In this document: piece after piece, positions 21,947 to 33,249 of the stretch
Layout: each line of letters starts with the position of its first letter
How positions within the stretch are numbered: the stretch's first letter is position 1
Source: Fasciola hepatica
Taxonomy: Eukaryota; Platyhelminthes; Trematoda; Plagiorchiida; Fasciolidae
Length of the DNA stretch: 64,000 nt
NCBI GenBank assembly: GCA_948099385.1
Contig: CANUEZ040000180.1
Span: 2,419,001 to 2,483,000, forward strand
Direction of reading: 5' to 3'
The notes under the pieces: model-generated
Told to the model about the DNA's origin: nothing
The model's database searches: none
What the model saw: the letters and a program-made list of their open reading frames with translations, nothing else
Translations under genes and position numbers: made by a program

Positions 21947-23894
21947 TCTGTGCTGTTGACGTGGATGCTGTTGACAGTGATGGTGAAACTCATTAGAATC
22001 TGATACAAGCGACCCACCTGGACAATAAGGAGGCGCGAAGGTTTGGCATTCGTTGGTTGTTGTTGTTGTTGTGGTTACGGCTGCTGCTGCTAATACTGAT
22101 GGTGATGGTGGTAATGATAAGGGTGAAGGAGCAAGAGGATGAGGAAAGGAAGGTAAGAACCCCGTGTCAGCTCACTCTCGTCCAACAGGTGGATTGTGAG
22201 ATAGAATAATCATGAGACCGGAACATAGATGACTGAGAAAAATAAGACGATGGTTCCCCTTATCGGTCTCTCAAGCTGTCATCCAGAGTTAGTTGGGTAA
22301 ACCGAGGGACAAGTTAGAAGTGTAGGTGGGAGTTAAGTCTTATTCAGTGGATACAAAGGGTAATTCCAACAAGAGACATGAATCCGTTATTAAATCCGTA
22401 GCTTTAAATGCGAATTTTAACTGAGTCAATACCGACGATTTTGTCCTTTGTGGATCCCAGCACATTAGCAGCAAGTTAATGGAGAGAGCGTGGCCTGTTC
22501 CAAGATGAGAATCTAGGAAGTGCTTTGTCGTCTGCCTGTGTCGAATTACGAACTTGTTTAACTTCATGATCACATATGACCACCTTGAATGAGTACCGGA
22601 TACCACTTCGGAGAGAATGGACTGGTGAACCACGGGATAGCTCGTGTGATTATCGAGTCTGATGGCGACGACTTACTGTCCAGCACCAACGGGATCAATC
22701 GCAGTAAGATTCGAATCTCCTACCTTAGGTTTACAAGACTGCTTCCTACACAGCACCACCATCGCAGCGAGGCAGCTTCATGTAAACCAGAAAAATGAGT
22801 TAATTTGGTGTAAATAGCCCCACAGAAATCACTGGATCTACCAAGTGGTCTTTAGAATCAGTTGAATCCAGTTTACAGAGTCCTTGAAAACAATTTCAAA
22901 GACCATGTGGTACTAAGGATTTCGAATCCTTGCACTCTTCGGCTTGGTAATTGTGACATGACGATATTCTAGTGTAGCGAAAAAAAATCAAGAATTTCGT
23001 TATCAGTGATGGTAATAAAGAACACTTCTGTTGTGGTACTAGAGTGGGTTGTGAAAGACGACAGCTTCCGTTTGATGATACCTAGTAATTCGTAATTATC
23101 AGACCATAATAAACTGCACATTACGAACCATCCTTGTTTTCTATGATTACTTCAGGATTGTACTGTAATGAGGACCCCAGACAGTTACCAAATTCATAAT
23201 TCAATCAAAAAGGAGAAAAGTGATTACTGTCACCTTGAAGCGAGCAAGAAAATAGTAAAACAGAAAAGAAAAGCCGTTTCTCCAACCGATGTTCTTACAT
23301 AGTTCATCTGGAACAGTCACCTTGTCAGCAGGAACATGTGTTGAACAAGACACCACATAGCTTTGATAGATATTTAAACGGGATGGAATAAGTCTAGATG
23401 CGGGACGTGTAGCGGTATGTGAAGGGCATGCAGATAAGTCATGGTACAGGGATGCATGAGGTCCGAAAGAATCTTGATGGCGAATAATTCATAAGCTAAA
23501 ATATTGCATCGCATACTTCGGAGATAAGAGAACCAATGGGAATCAAGGAGATACGATCGATAACCGCCAAGCTGCAATTACGTAAGATAATTCGTTCTTA
23601 TGCGTACCGGAAAGATTTACGGGAGAGCAATCGAATACGATTGGGAGAATACGTTGGTGAGCCAGAGGAAAGACAACAATATTCTCATCACCAAACTGAT
23701 GCAGCAAGCGAATTTGAAAAGAAAGCCCAAGTATTTTCTCAATGCAATCCTGAATATCGAGAAATCAATGAACAGTGCGTTCAAAACCACGGAAATATCG
23801 AACCGGGGATAGGATTGTCAAAGTGTCTACTGTTAAACTGCCAAGTAGGCAGATTACCAATGAGAAATGGCTGCGCCCATGCTGCCTCGTTTGC
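20691..23894. other. No gene recognised; cluster of microsatellites
   Basis: Simple repeats seen are (CA)n at 21431-21470, (CT)n at 21916-21942, (GTT)n at 22054-22072 and GCT/GGT-rich sequence to about 22112. Near-palindromes AAGGATTTCGAATCCTT (22915-22931) and AGATTCGAATCT (about 22707) contain TTCGAAT, as in T-arms, and may be tRNA-derived relics. No coding gene is supported. Confidence 0.5.
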
Positions 23895-23904
23895 GTTTTT
23901 GTTA
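23895..23904. repeat. Target-site duplication, left copy (RTE element)
   Basis: GTTTTTGTTA, repeated exactly at 25768-25777 on the other side of the RTE element. The last base could also belong to the element's 3' triplet tail. Confidence 0.85.
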
Positions 23905-25767
23905 TCATCATCATCATCATCGTACAGCGTTAAACAGTAGGGCAAGCCCTACTGACCACTGCCTTTCTCATCATGTTGCACGTTGAATTAAAAAGTATGA
24001 ATATACAAGATGGACAGGGAGTGGACCTACATGGGTGGGAAAAGAAAAGAATGCCCTAGTAGCCAACACACGGAATACACAGTCTAACTGTACAAACGTA
24101 CATCGATCAAACCTTCTGATTCGATAGAAAGTGACAACACGATCTCCACTGTTCGCGGTTCGCAGCCATATCCTTCAGTGTCTCCAGCCAACTGGTAGAC
24201 GGATCTTTTGGACCCCAACCACGAAGACGTGAAGCACCTACTTTTCCTAAGTCTGCTGTACATTTTCTCATTCCTCGCTGCCACGTCATCTGTTGACCTC
24301 CACGTGGTCTCTTCCACTCCCTGGGAGGAACAGAGAATAGGACGCGGTACGGTAGACGTGTGTTTGCCATACGTAACACGTGTCCCAACCAACGAAGTCT
24401 ACTAAGCTGGATACGCTGTGACAAAACGTTCTCTGAATTAGTACCCAATACTTGCTTTCTTACCTCATCGTTGCTTACTCGGCTATTCCACCCAATCCTA
24501 GCGATACTACGTAAACATCGATGGTCGAAAACCTCAAGACGACGAATATCTTCAGCACGCAGACTCCAAGTTTCGCAACCGTACAACAAAACTGAACGCA
24601 CAGTGGCACAGTATACACGACCTTTCAACTTCAGTGAAATATCGGATCGGCGCCACAAGTGCTTCAGTCCAGCGTACGCCGCTCGAGCTTTGGATATCCG
24701 CGTACTCACCTCTACTACTGTGCTCCCATCCGTCGTCACGCAGCTACCGAGGTAGGTGAAGTGGTCGACAACTGACAGCACCTCCCCATCGAGCATCAAG
24801 CTCGGAATCGTTGACGTCCAGTCTTGTAACATCACCTTGCACTTTGAAGGTGCAAAGCGCATGCCGAATGAAGCTACAGCTCTTGCGAGATTATCTAGTG
24901 CACGCTGAGCATGTTCCGTGGATTCGAACAAGCAGACAACGTCGTCTGCGTAATCTAAGTCACATAGCTTTTCACTATCTCCTAGTTCGACCCCTACATC
25001 CTGAAGATTTTGCAGCGCACTCTCCATTATTTCGTCCATGACGAAGTTAAAAAGGAATGGAGACAAAGGGCATCCCTGTCGAACACCACTGGTCGTTTCG
25101 AACCCACCGGATAGTTCGCCGTAAACCCTTACGCGGCCAGAAGTATGAGAATACAATGATCTCATTAGGTTCACGAACTTCTGGGGCATACCTTTTCGAT
25201 GAAGAGTGCTGAAAAGCGATGTTCGATCAACTGAATCGAAGGCGCCTTTCAGGTCTAAGAAAATCATTATTGTCCGTCGGCGGTGCGTGTGACGCGTTTC
25301 AAGTAGTCGGCGAAGAGTAAAAATCTGGTCGGTGCATCCTCGACCTGGGCGGAATCCAGCCTGCTGTTCGCGGACATTCCTCTCGCGAGCCGGTGTAAGA
25401 CGGTGCAGCAAAATCGAAGCTAATACTTTGGTGACTATCGGAATTAAGCTAATCCCACGATGATTACTGCAGTCATTGCGTATTCCCTTCTTGAAGATGG
25501 GAACAATCAATGACTCGCTCCATATTAACGGAATACGATCCTCCTTCCAAATGTCACGGAGCAAGGCGGTTAGTGATTTTATCAATGCCTCACCACCCAG
25601 TTTGAAAAGAACTGGGGGAAGTTCGTCGGGACCTGCCGCTTTCCCCCGCCTTAGTAATCGAATACATGACTCTACTTCTACTTCTGATGGGGGCTCAAGT
25701 GATACCACCCAAGGAGTCACAGTTGTTGACACGGGAGTAACTACACTAGCGTGCGGCCAGCTAAACT
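23905..25767 (-). mobile_element. 5'-truncated RTE-type non-LTR retrotransposon
   Basis: A minus-strand insertion of 1863 bp bounded by an exact 10-bp duplication. Its 3' end (left) is a short (GAT)n tail at 23905-23921, the kind of microsatellite tail that RTE elements carry instead of poly(A). Its 5' end (right) breaks off inside coding sequence, so the endonuclease domain is missing. Truncation of this kind is the usual result of incomplete target-primed reverse transcription. The open frame and clean duplication suggest a recent insertion. Confidence 0.85.
24107..25767 (-). CDS. RTE reverse transcriptase (N-terminally truncated ORF)
   Basis: A frame with no stop for 541 codons from the first in-frame GTG (25732), open a further 12 codons to the truncation point. 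Numbered from that GTG it has: the palm start AGPDELPPVLFKLGG (~33-47); EQQAGFRPGRGCTDQIF (~122-138); the first catalytic Asp in FLDLKGAFDSVDR (~158-170); GVRQGCPLSPFLFN (~216-229); and YADD (~261-264). A C-terminal LLYGCETWSL and a RLRWLGHVLRM block typical of RTE-clade proteins follow. All catalytic residues seen are intact. Without the endonuclease and a promoter the copy cannot move by itself. It is not a cellular gene. Confidence 0.9.
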
Positions 25768-25777
25768 GTTTTTGTTA
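25768..25777. repeat. Target-site duplication, right copy (RTE element)
   Basis: GTTTTTGTTA, identical to 23895-23904. Confidence 0.85.
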
Positions 25778-28412
25778 ATACATCAACCAACCGGTGGATT
25801 TATACAAGATTTTCCTCAAGACCAATGATGATAAGGAAGATCATTCTTGTTGGGATTCCGGATGAAGTGATATCGATACCGGCATTCCTGACGTTACCCT
25901 TAGGATCCTTTTTTCAGGTCCAGATTTTTCTTCCGCAGTAGAGGTGAATGGACCATATGAGATGTCCAGCCTTTTGGATGGAAACGAAAGGAACTCGTCA
26001 AATAATAACTATGCCATTTTCCTTTCAATCAGTGTACCGCTGTTACTGTTTGTTTATTCGTTTTGCACGTATATGAGTGGATTCACTGGATCACACAAAA
26101 CTACGAGGCGCATAAAGTTTATCACATATCTTCCCAAAAACGGATTATGCTGGTCCGAAAAGAATCATCTAGGTGCCTTATAAAATGTCCAAAATTACAA
26201 GTTGTGTTTTTTGTTGTGCCAACACACAAATCTCTGAATTTTCCCCGATGAATAATTCCTCTTTGGTCTAATCTCAAAGAAGAGGTAACCACGACCAAGT
26301 GCGGAAAACGCAGTCAAATGTAACCAAAAATCAACAATTTAAATAGCATAAGGTGGTGAATGCATAGGGGCTTGCGGCATGATGACTGATTGTCCAGCAA
26401 ATATGACTGATTAAATCGGATCGCAGTGTTTCATACGACTGACCGGTTCCCGGGTTTTGTAGCAGGTATGAAGTAGATTGTCACTCAATGGTCGATGGTA
26501 ACAGTGACGTGATGAAAAGACTGGTCCATGGGCACGGGCGTCACGACTAGACAGCTATGTAGAATATGCGGGGCCTGTCATTGGTTGACGGAAACAAGGC
26601 ACCATGGACTGGAAAAAAGAGGACTACAGCCTCGCTGATGTCGTGTTTTCAAGGAAATTTCCAACTTCCTTAGGTTGTAATTTTTGTCTGCAATGTCAGA
26701 TAGAACCAGACTGAATTTCTGTACGCAGATGTCGAGGTGGTTCTAGGTGGCCCTTTAGCTGATGCTGAAAACACCATCCTATCTTCCTTCTAGGGCACTA
26801 AATAAATGTGTTATCTATCACAATCAATTTTGGTTGAAAGGGTCCTTTCGAGTGTTAATTATAAAGCGAATGCACATGAATGATACATCAGTGATTTCAG
26901 TCATCGGAATAACAGATCTCTTCGTTCGACTTATGTAAACTTGGTGGAATTGGTGTACAGAAAAGGTAGTCTTACTTAAACTTCTTGCGCTCTATTAAAC
27001 CAAAGCTCCTACATGTTTCTTCCTATTTCTATGAACCATTCACACTCCAAAAAGCTAGTCGAACTATTTAGTTACCTACAGTTGATACTCCTTCTCTGAA
27101 AATTGCAATACCTGTCCTAGAAACTCCTATTTGTGGAAACCCATCAAACGTGACCCTTCTTCTTTCCACTAGTCTTGAGTAAAATCGTGCACACATCCAC
27201 CGGTTAAACGGTGTGTGAACCAATGCCCGAACGAAGTAGTGTAGGCTCAAATCAGCTCATACCTGCTGCCCTGCGAAATCTTAGTTTTTCTGAAAAGCAA
27301 GAAGAAAAACCAAATGATGACAGTAAAATAGTAAAAGCGGGTAAAACAACATCAAAAATGCTACAAGCTCATCATATTTTCTGCTCTTGGTGCATAGTTT
27401 GCTAACAGCTGATATTGGTTAACCTCTGCAACAGTAAAATACGAGAGTAACTATTGAGAGACGATCACCTCTACGTGGGATTTATAGCACCGAACGCATG
27501 AGAATGATGTGTTCCGAAAACGGTTGCCATATTGGCGATTATATGGCCTTTCCAGTGGGTAGAGGGTTAACGCCTTCCACTAAACTATTCAGCGCTATTT
27601 CCGCGATACACTACTGAAATAAGCGCTACGAAGTGGAAAAACAAACGCTGATAGGTCCATATTATGAAGTAAAAATATGGCGTTCTGGGTCAAAGATAAA
27701 ACGGTATTTAGTGGTTTATTTCAGTCACCGTGTTCTTTCGGACCAAAGTCGTGAGTTCTTATTGTAGACGAATTTTAAAGCAAAGAAGTCATTCCGATAT
27801 CTCCAAGGCAACTGATGTGCACCTCGTGCGCCGTAATTCCGAAGTTCTTTTATTAAACATGAATGTAACAGGTAACATAATGATCCATTATCCGCGACAT
27901 TTTGCGGACTGAATGAACTTGTTAGTACTGAAGATGAAATGAGAACAAATTCAATTGGCCCCCTTAGTGGCAACTCACTAGGACCGCTAGCTTTATCACA
28001 CTTAACCGTGGCTAGCTACCCACACGTTTCCAAGGTATAAATAACTTTTAGTCGAGTAATTACGCAGTCTTCGTTTGACTTTGGTACAAAGCTTGGAGCC
28101 CTTACTTTCGTTGACATATGGGTTGAGTTCATAAGTACGCCGCACTGGCTTCCATTTATCATGGCCACCTTTACTGGCGAGTGCCTTGCGCATGCACCTG
28201 ACTTCCTTCCTTTTGTGAGTTATAAACTATTTTGCCTATTATTAAGCATTTAACTAGTAAGTTACGAATTTTGGCCACGTAAAAGTGTTCCAGATACAGC
28301 TGTACAATCTACATATCTGTACTCGTTAACCGACTCGGCTCTGAAAACGAGTACGGTGTCGATGACAGATTTCTGATTTGGGTAAGAGTAGAGCGAAAGA
28401 GAAAAACTTCAG
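25778..28412. other. No gene recognised
   Basis: Open frames are short (up to 82 codons) and unrecognised. No element ends or RNA genes were seen. Confidence 0.5.
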
Positions 28413-29608
28413 TCATATATTTGGATTTGTTAAGGTACGAGTCAGGACGAGTCGAAAATACCTGGGAATTATGTTAGTTCCAGGAAATAGATGTAAAATC
28501 TGATTGACTGGAGATGGACAGATAAATTTCCGCATCATCGGCGTACTTAACACTTCGGATAGGCTGAGCAGTGTACACATCAGTATTATAAGTCGTGAAA
28601 AGGTTGAGAGCAATTTCGGCACACAGAAGTACACCTGATTTTTTTCATTTAGGGGCTCGATAAACTTGTAAGTTGAAGACTGCTTCTAAATAAAATTGCA
28701 CTATTTCTGAGGTAACAAAAGAGTGAATGACGGTAGGCCATCCGTTGAGGTATGGATAAACTCGGTGTTCAGGCTGTCGACACCTACATTGTAGCTTTTG
28801 ACCAGATCGGTTTTCCAACTGGTAGCCGAATACCGAGCCAAAGTTTGCCATTGTTGTTACAAACAAAATGATGGGCAAATGACGTGTTCGGCCTTTGTAC
28901 TTCTTGTTTGATCAGGATAGAGTGACGTTTCACAGGAGCCTGGTCGTGTGGTTCATACGCACGTTTTCTCTTTCTCAGGGAATTCAGCAAAGAAGAAGAC
29001 ATTGGGCCTTTTTTTAAACATTCTCCATAGGACAGCACAGTTCACATACTGCATTCAGTGTCTGCGCAAGTAAGTTTATCAGGCAAAGGGAGCAATGGCG
29101 TAAAAGTGGAAAGGGATCTTTGAAGAAGGGTACTGTCGAAGACTGGTGAGTTTTTAGAGGTGAACTTTACTAGTTCCATCCTGACGAGAGACGGGCTTGA
29201 AGGTGATCATATTTTGAGTTGACAGTAATGGTAGCGTGGTCACCCGCTGAAAAGGGGAGCTTTCAGTTGTGAACGGGGAAATTCGGGACTTTGGGCGATA
29301 ATTCCGTTTAAACAAGCATTCCATCCAGTCATGATAAGAAAGAAGTGCCTTAAACCAAAATCAAGCAAGGAGTGCTTAGATGCGTGGTCAAAATCTCCGA
29401 CGTCAATGCACAAGCAGCCAGACAGTAACGAACTAAGAACGTGTATGAAGGCGTAAGCGAACAGGTTGATTTCCTTCTGGGAGCAAAAGGGAGCTACGTG
29501 CGGATTACTGATCACATTGCCACGAAAAGATGAGAATTTAGGATCAAAACTAACGACCACGCAGTCAGCGGAGTGGATGAGACGGCTGGAGTACCGTATA
29601 GACAACAT
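28413..29608 (-). pseudogene. CR1/jockey-like retrotransposon relic I
   Basis: Read on the minus strand, the most certain part is VKYADDAEIYLSI at about 28530-28570, the YADD box of a non-LTR reverse transcriptase. It is followed by sequence typical of the region after the active site. Upstream pieces (28645-29038 and 29240-29608) look like a worn linker and possibly endonuclease, but the reverse-transcriptase palm between them is too short, implying an internal deletion. Frameshifts are frequent. The orientation matches relic H at 31.0-33.2 kb, but each has its own YxDD box, so they are separate insertions. Confidence 0.6.
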
Positions 29609-29767
29609 CTAACTTTGGAATTAAATTTCGCATAACGAGATTCATCATACAGTGTGAAAGTTCAAACCACAGAGAACCCTGGAAGTTTCGTCCTTGTTAG
29701 GAATCATCGGCAATGAACATCCAACGAGCACGGACTGAGATCAGAGATATCTAGAAATTCCGTTTTT

Positions 29768-30015
29768 CCGAAGAGCGGAATAATCCCTTTTGGTTTGACA
29801 GAACCTCTCCGTCAAGCACCGCAGTCTATGTCTGGGCGCGGAATCACTAGCCCTGTAGAGTCGTCTACTCGGGCCACACCGATTGTCACTCCGTTAAAGG
29901 CTGGTGGGCAAAAACCGCGGACTTGAGGTGGCTGTCGATTGACAATGAAGTACCTAATGCAGCATACATGTGCAACTGAAGAATCAGAATATGTGCTCTA
30001 TCGACTTGCAGGGAA
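29768..30015 (+). pseudogene. Gypsy reverse-transcriptase relic, same family as element E
   Basis: The plus strand encodes PKSGIIPFGLTEPLRQA, then GITSPVESS and ATPIVTPLK, and further on RLTMKYLMQHTCATEES. These correspond block for block to the reverse-transcriptase N-terminal region of element E at 48879-49112 (minus) and its continuation. One in-frame stop interrupts it. The catalytic palm is missing. An LTR of the same family lies 0.5 kb downstream (30531-30672) on the same strand, consistent with one internally deleted copy. Confidence 0.7.
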
Positions 30016-30530
30016 TTGATACGTGATATGATGAGGAGTGAGACAAAAAATGAAGAAGAAACATGAATTCGACAATGTGACCGCGTGGTGAGAAGACAGG
30101 TGTCATTTCCTCATATGAAGCAGCTTCCCGGTTGTTGGGGCGACTCCTGATAACAATAGATTTGATTTGCATTGATTGTTATTCATCATCTCAGCAAAGT
30201 CCGACTGTTTCAGCTTATCCAAGATGCAAATGACATCAACCAGAATTTACTGAGTAAAAATGTGAACCTGAATTTTAGGTCAAAGACGTCATGTTGACCA
30301 GGTACAGTTCAATGGAGATTAGTCTGATGTCTTTTCACCTGTTGTACACCAACTGATAATTCTGATCTAGATAAAATTGAATTCGAGAATCCTGTGGAAC
30401 AACCAAGTATCCGAAGATCTGAAAAAGTTCGTTCATTACCACGAAGAGATTACAGACACCCGCACTTCAGTTCAGCGTGTGGAGGATATGATATTCAAGA
30501 TTGACTATTTCTGTTTCGCGTTACAGTATT

Positions 30531-30672
30531 CTCTCTGTTATAATACATACTTGTACCGTACGTGATTCCGAGCATACGAAACACTACAGTACGTTCTATG
30601 CGTTTTTAGAGTTCCTAATTCTCAGTAGTTCCGCGCGGGGTTCAGCCTATTCAATTCACTCGAAAGCCTTGT
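30531..30672 (+). repeat. LTR of the element-E family, detached copy
   Basis: About 140 bp align over their whole length with the reverse complement of 55374-55519, including the block GGGGTTCAGCCTATTCAAT and the start AGTATTCTCT. The TG start and the CA end are worn. With the reverse-transcriptase relic at 29768 it probably marks the 3' LTR of a deleted copy. Confidence 0.75.
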
Positions 30673-30971
30673 AATTATTTTTAAGTCTTATCTTTTTTGG
30701 TCGGTACTAGTGTCAGGTAGGGTGCAAGAGAGTTTGCACAGGTTAATTCTGGGAGAAAGGTGTGGAAATTCAGATCTGGTGAATGAAAGAGAACGACAAA
30801 GAGATAAGCCAGCATTTAATGGATGTATCTGGTCCAGAAGTATCTTGTGGACTAGAGGCACCCAAAACTCAATATGGTAATTGTCTGGCTCAGTTATAAG
30901 AAAGTCGAAGTAGAAGAATGAAAAACGACTGCAAATTACTGATCAGCAGCAAATGTCTGTGAGATATTGTT

Positions 30972-33241
30972 TCAAAAGGCGGGGAAAATTATCAGAGAAC
31001 CATACAATAAGACCCTAAGAACACATTGAAGAACGAAATTGGAGACAGTTGTTGGTGGTGTATGAAAATGCGTGAGTTTTCTTGTTTGAAAAGATAATCC
31101 TCGCAGTTTACCGACAAACTGCTGCATGCGATTTATCCATCGTGAATTCTTGTCTAGGCTACTACCCAGATACTTGACGGAACTAATTCTGGGTAGGTAG
31201 AGTGACTGGATCAATAGGAAAAGGTGAGCAAGAGAGACTAAAAGCACTTCCGAGGCATTGAGATGGATTCAGTTTTTGAACCAAAAAGTACGAGAGATAT
31301 TCTATTCTGGATGGATTTTCATCGAATTTCTGGAAATCTGGGTATTTAGAAGTTGTTTGACGAAGAACAAAGTCATCAGAATATTTAAATATGTTGCATT
31401 GAGAAGAGAGCGTAGGATCTCCAATATAGGTCGAAATAGAAAAGGGAATGGCTCTGCACCCTGGACTACACCGGAATTATTAAAAAAATGCTTTTGAGAT
31501 GTTTTACCCGACCTTAGTTTGCTGAACTCGGCTACGAAAACAGTTGGACAGCCAGGAAGGAAGTTGTGCCGGACAGTCGAAAACCTCAAGCTCCTGGAGA
31601 AGATGAGATAGAGGCACAGAATCAAAAGCTGAACAATAACCAAGGAGTATGTAGCCGACAGACCGCTTAGAGTTTTTGAATATTTAGGCACTGAGTGAAC
31701 CAAGCAGGCTTCAGCATCAAGGGTGGATCCTTTGGGTTTATAAGCCCTCTGAAAATGTTCGGGTATCACACTGAAATGCTTCTGAAAACGGGTGAGAACA
31801 GCCTTTTCAGTGAATTTAAGTGCCTCAGGTGTGGGGACAATGGGGCAAAACCGTTTATCTCTGCCAGGGTTGTCGGAGCTTTTAGGGATTGGAATGATGA
31901 TAACTGGACACCACAGATCAAGAATCGAATATCTGGCTAAAGATTCGTTTATCGAAGTAGTGATCGGTGTAGCAAGTTGAGTAGCACCATACTTGAGAAT
32001 CGCTGGAGGAAGGCCCTGAGAGCCGGCGGACGACGAAGCTTTGGATTTGAAAAGAACTTTAAGAATATCATTCCAGATCTGTAGAAACAGAAGGGGGATA
32101 TGAAGGATGCCTGTCAGTGGAGGGATGTATAAATGCTGCATTAAGGTAGTTCACACCGACCTAATCGTTAGTATGTTTGGTCTTCTTGCCACATAAATGT
32201 CCTATACCTTACCGAAGAAGCCTAGGACTCTTGGATTTCAGAAACTCTTTAGCCAAGCAGGAATCTAAATGCTATGTCTCTCTTGATCAGCAGCGAAAGC
32301 CTTTCGACTTCTGAACTTCGTCGAAACTTGTATGTGTTTTCCTTTTGTTTTCTGAGAGCTTTGGGTGTTGGCGAGGCCATTCACCACCGTAGGTGAACGG
32401 TGTCTCAATGGGATAACACGAATTGGAGATAGGGTTTCGGTAAACGGTGCTGCAGCTTGGAAGATTGCGGGCGTAGAGGAATTCCATGTAGTGGTAACAC
32501 AAGTGGCTACATTAACAAGGGACAGGTTATGAGGAGAAAGGTTACGAAGGTGAAATATTACCCGACCTGAAGAAGTGAATAATCTAGGCGCAGTATGTGA
32601 GTAGATTTTTGGTCTCAAGACGCAAGCTATGGCCAATTGAAGAGATAAGGGCCTTCAGTTTAAGAGAAACAAACAAAGGTGATTAGTAGTGGCTTTGTCC
32701 GGCACAAGGTTCTCTCCTGATAGCAGTTAATCCGGACGATACAAGCGGATAAGTATTAGTATGATCAAATCACTAAAGATCATTTGCTAATTTTTATCTA
32801 GGAGGGGAGCTTCACGCAACTCATGAGATGGAGAACACGGTTAGTCGAGAGGAAGTGATGAGCGTGTATTGTGAGAGCATGCACGGGGAACGGTTATATG
32901 GCTACCGTGCTTGGTAGCAAGAGTTCAAGTAAATGATACTCATGTTTTAAAAAATGAGCAAATTAAACGTGGCTACAGCAGTGCACTTGCCTCTCCATGC
33001 TGAGCTGACATATGTCACCATTCCATCATTATATTTTTTGTTCTTCAGCACCCGATTTTGAAGATATCTTCCATCCGTCCTTGCGAATCAGACAGTCGTC
33101 AACATTCTCGTCTAGCCAGGATTTTGGAACACTTACTGGGCGTTCATGAACAAGAATTCGTTTCCGTAAGATGCTTGTTGAATCCGACGTGTTTGAGAAG
33201 AGAGAAAGGACATTACCACTGATCACTGACGGCACCGTCAT
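30972..33241 (-). pseudogene. CR1/jockey-like retrotransposon relic H
   Basis: Minus-strand pieces appear in order. SWLDENVDDCLI at about 33085-33125 is in the endonuclease N-terminal part. A worn linker covers 32265-32640. The reverse-transcriptase fingers follow at 31302-32141 (GSQGLPPAILKYGATQL, VIIIPIPKSSDNPG, SGVVQGA). A shifted-frame YSDD near 31380 stands where YADD is expected. Finally SSVKYLGSSLD and LLYGSLIIFPAF occupy 30972-31247. The order and spacing fit a full-length non-LTR element with several frameshifts. It is dead; no 3' tail or target duplication was identified. Confidence 0.7.
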
Positions 33242-33249
33242 TCTGAATG

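Noticed and set aside
24360..24755. 131-codon frame opposite the RTE reverse transcriptase
   Set aside because: Antisense shadow of a coding frame with all catalytic motifs on the other strand.
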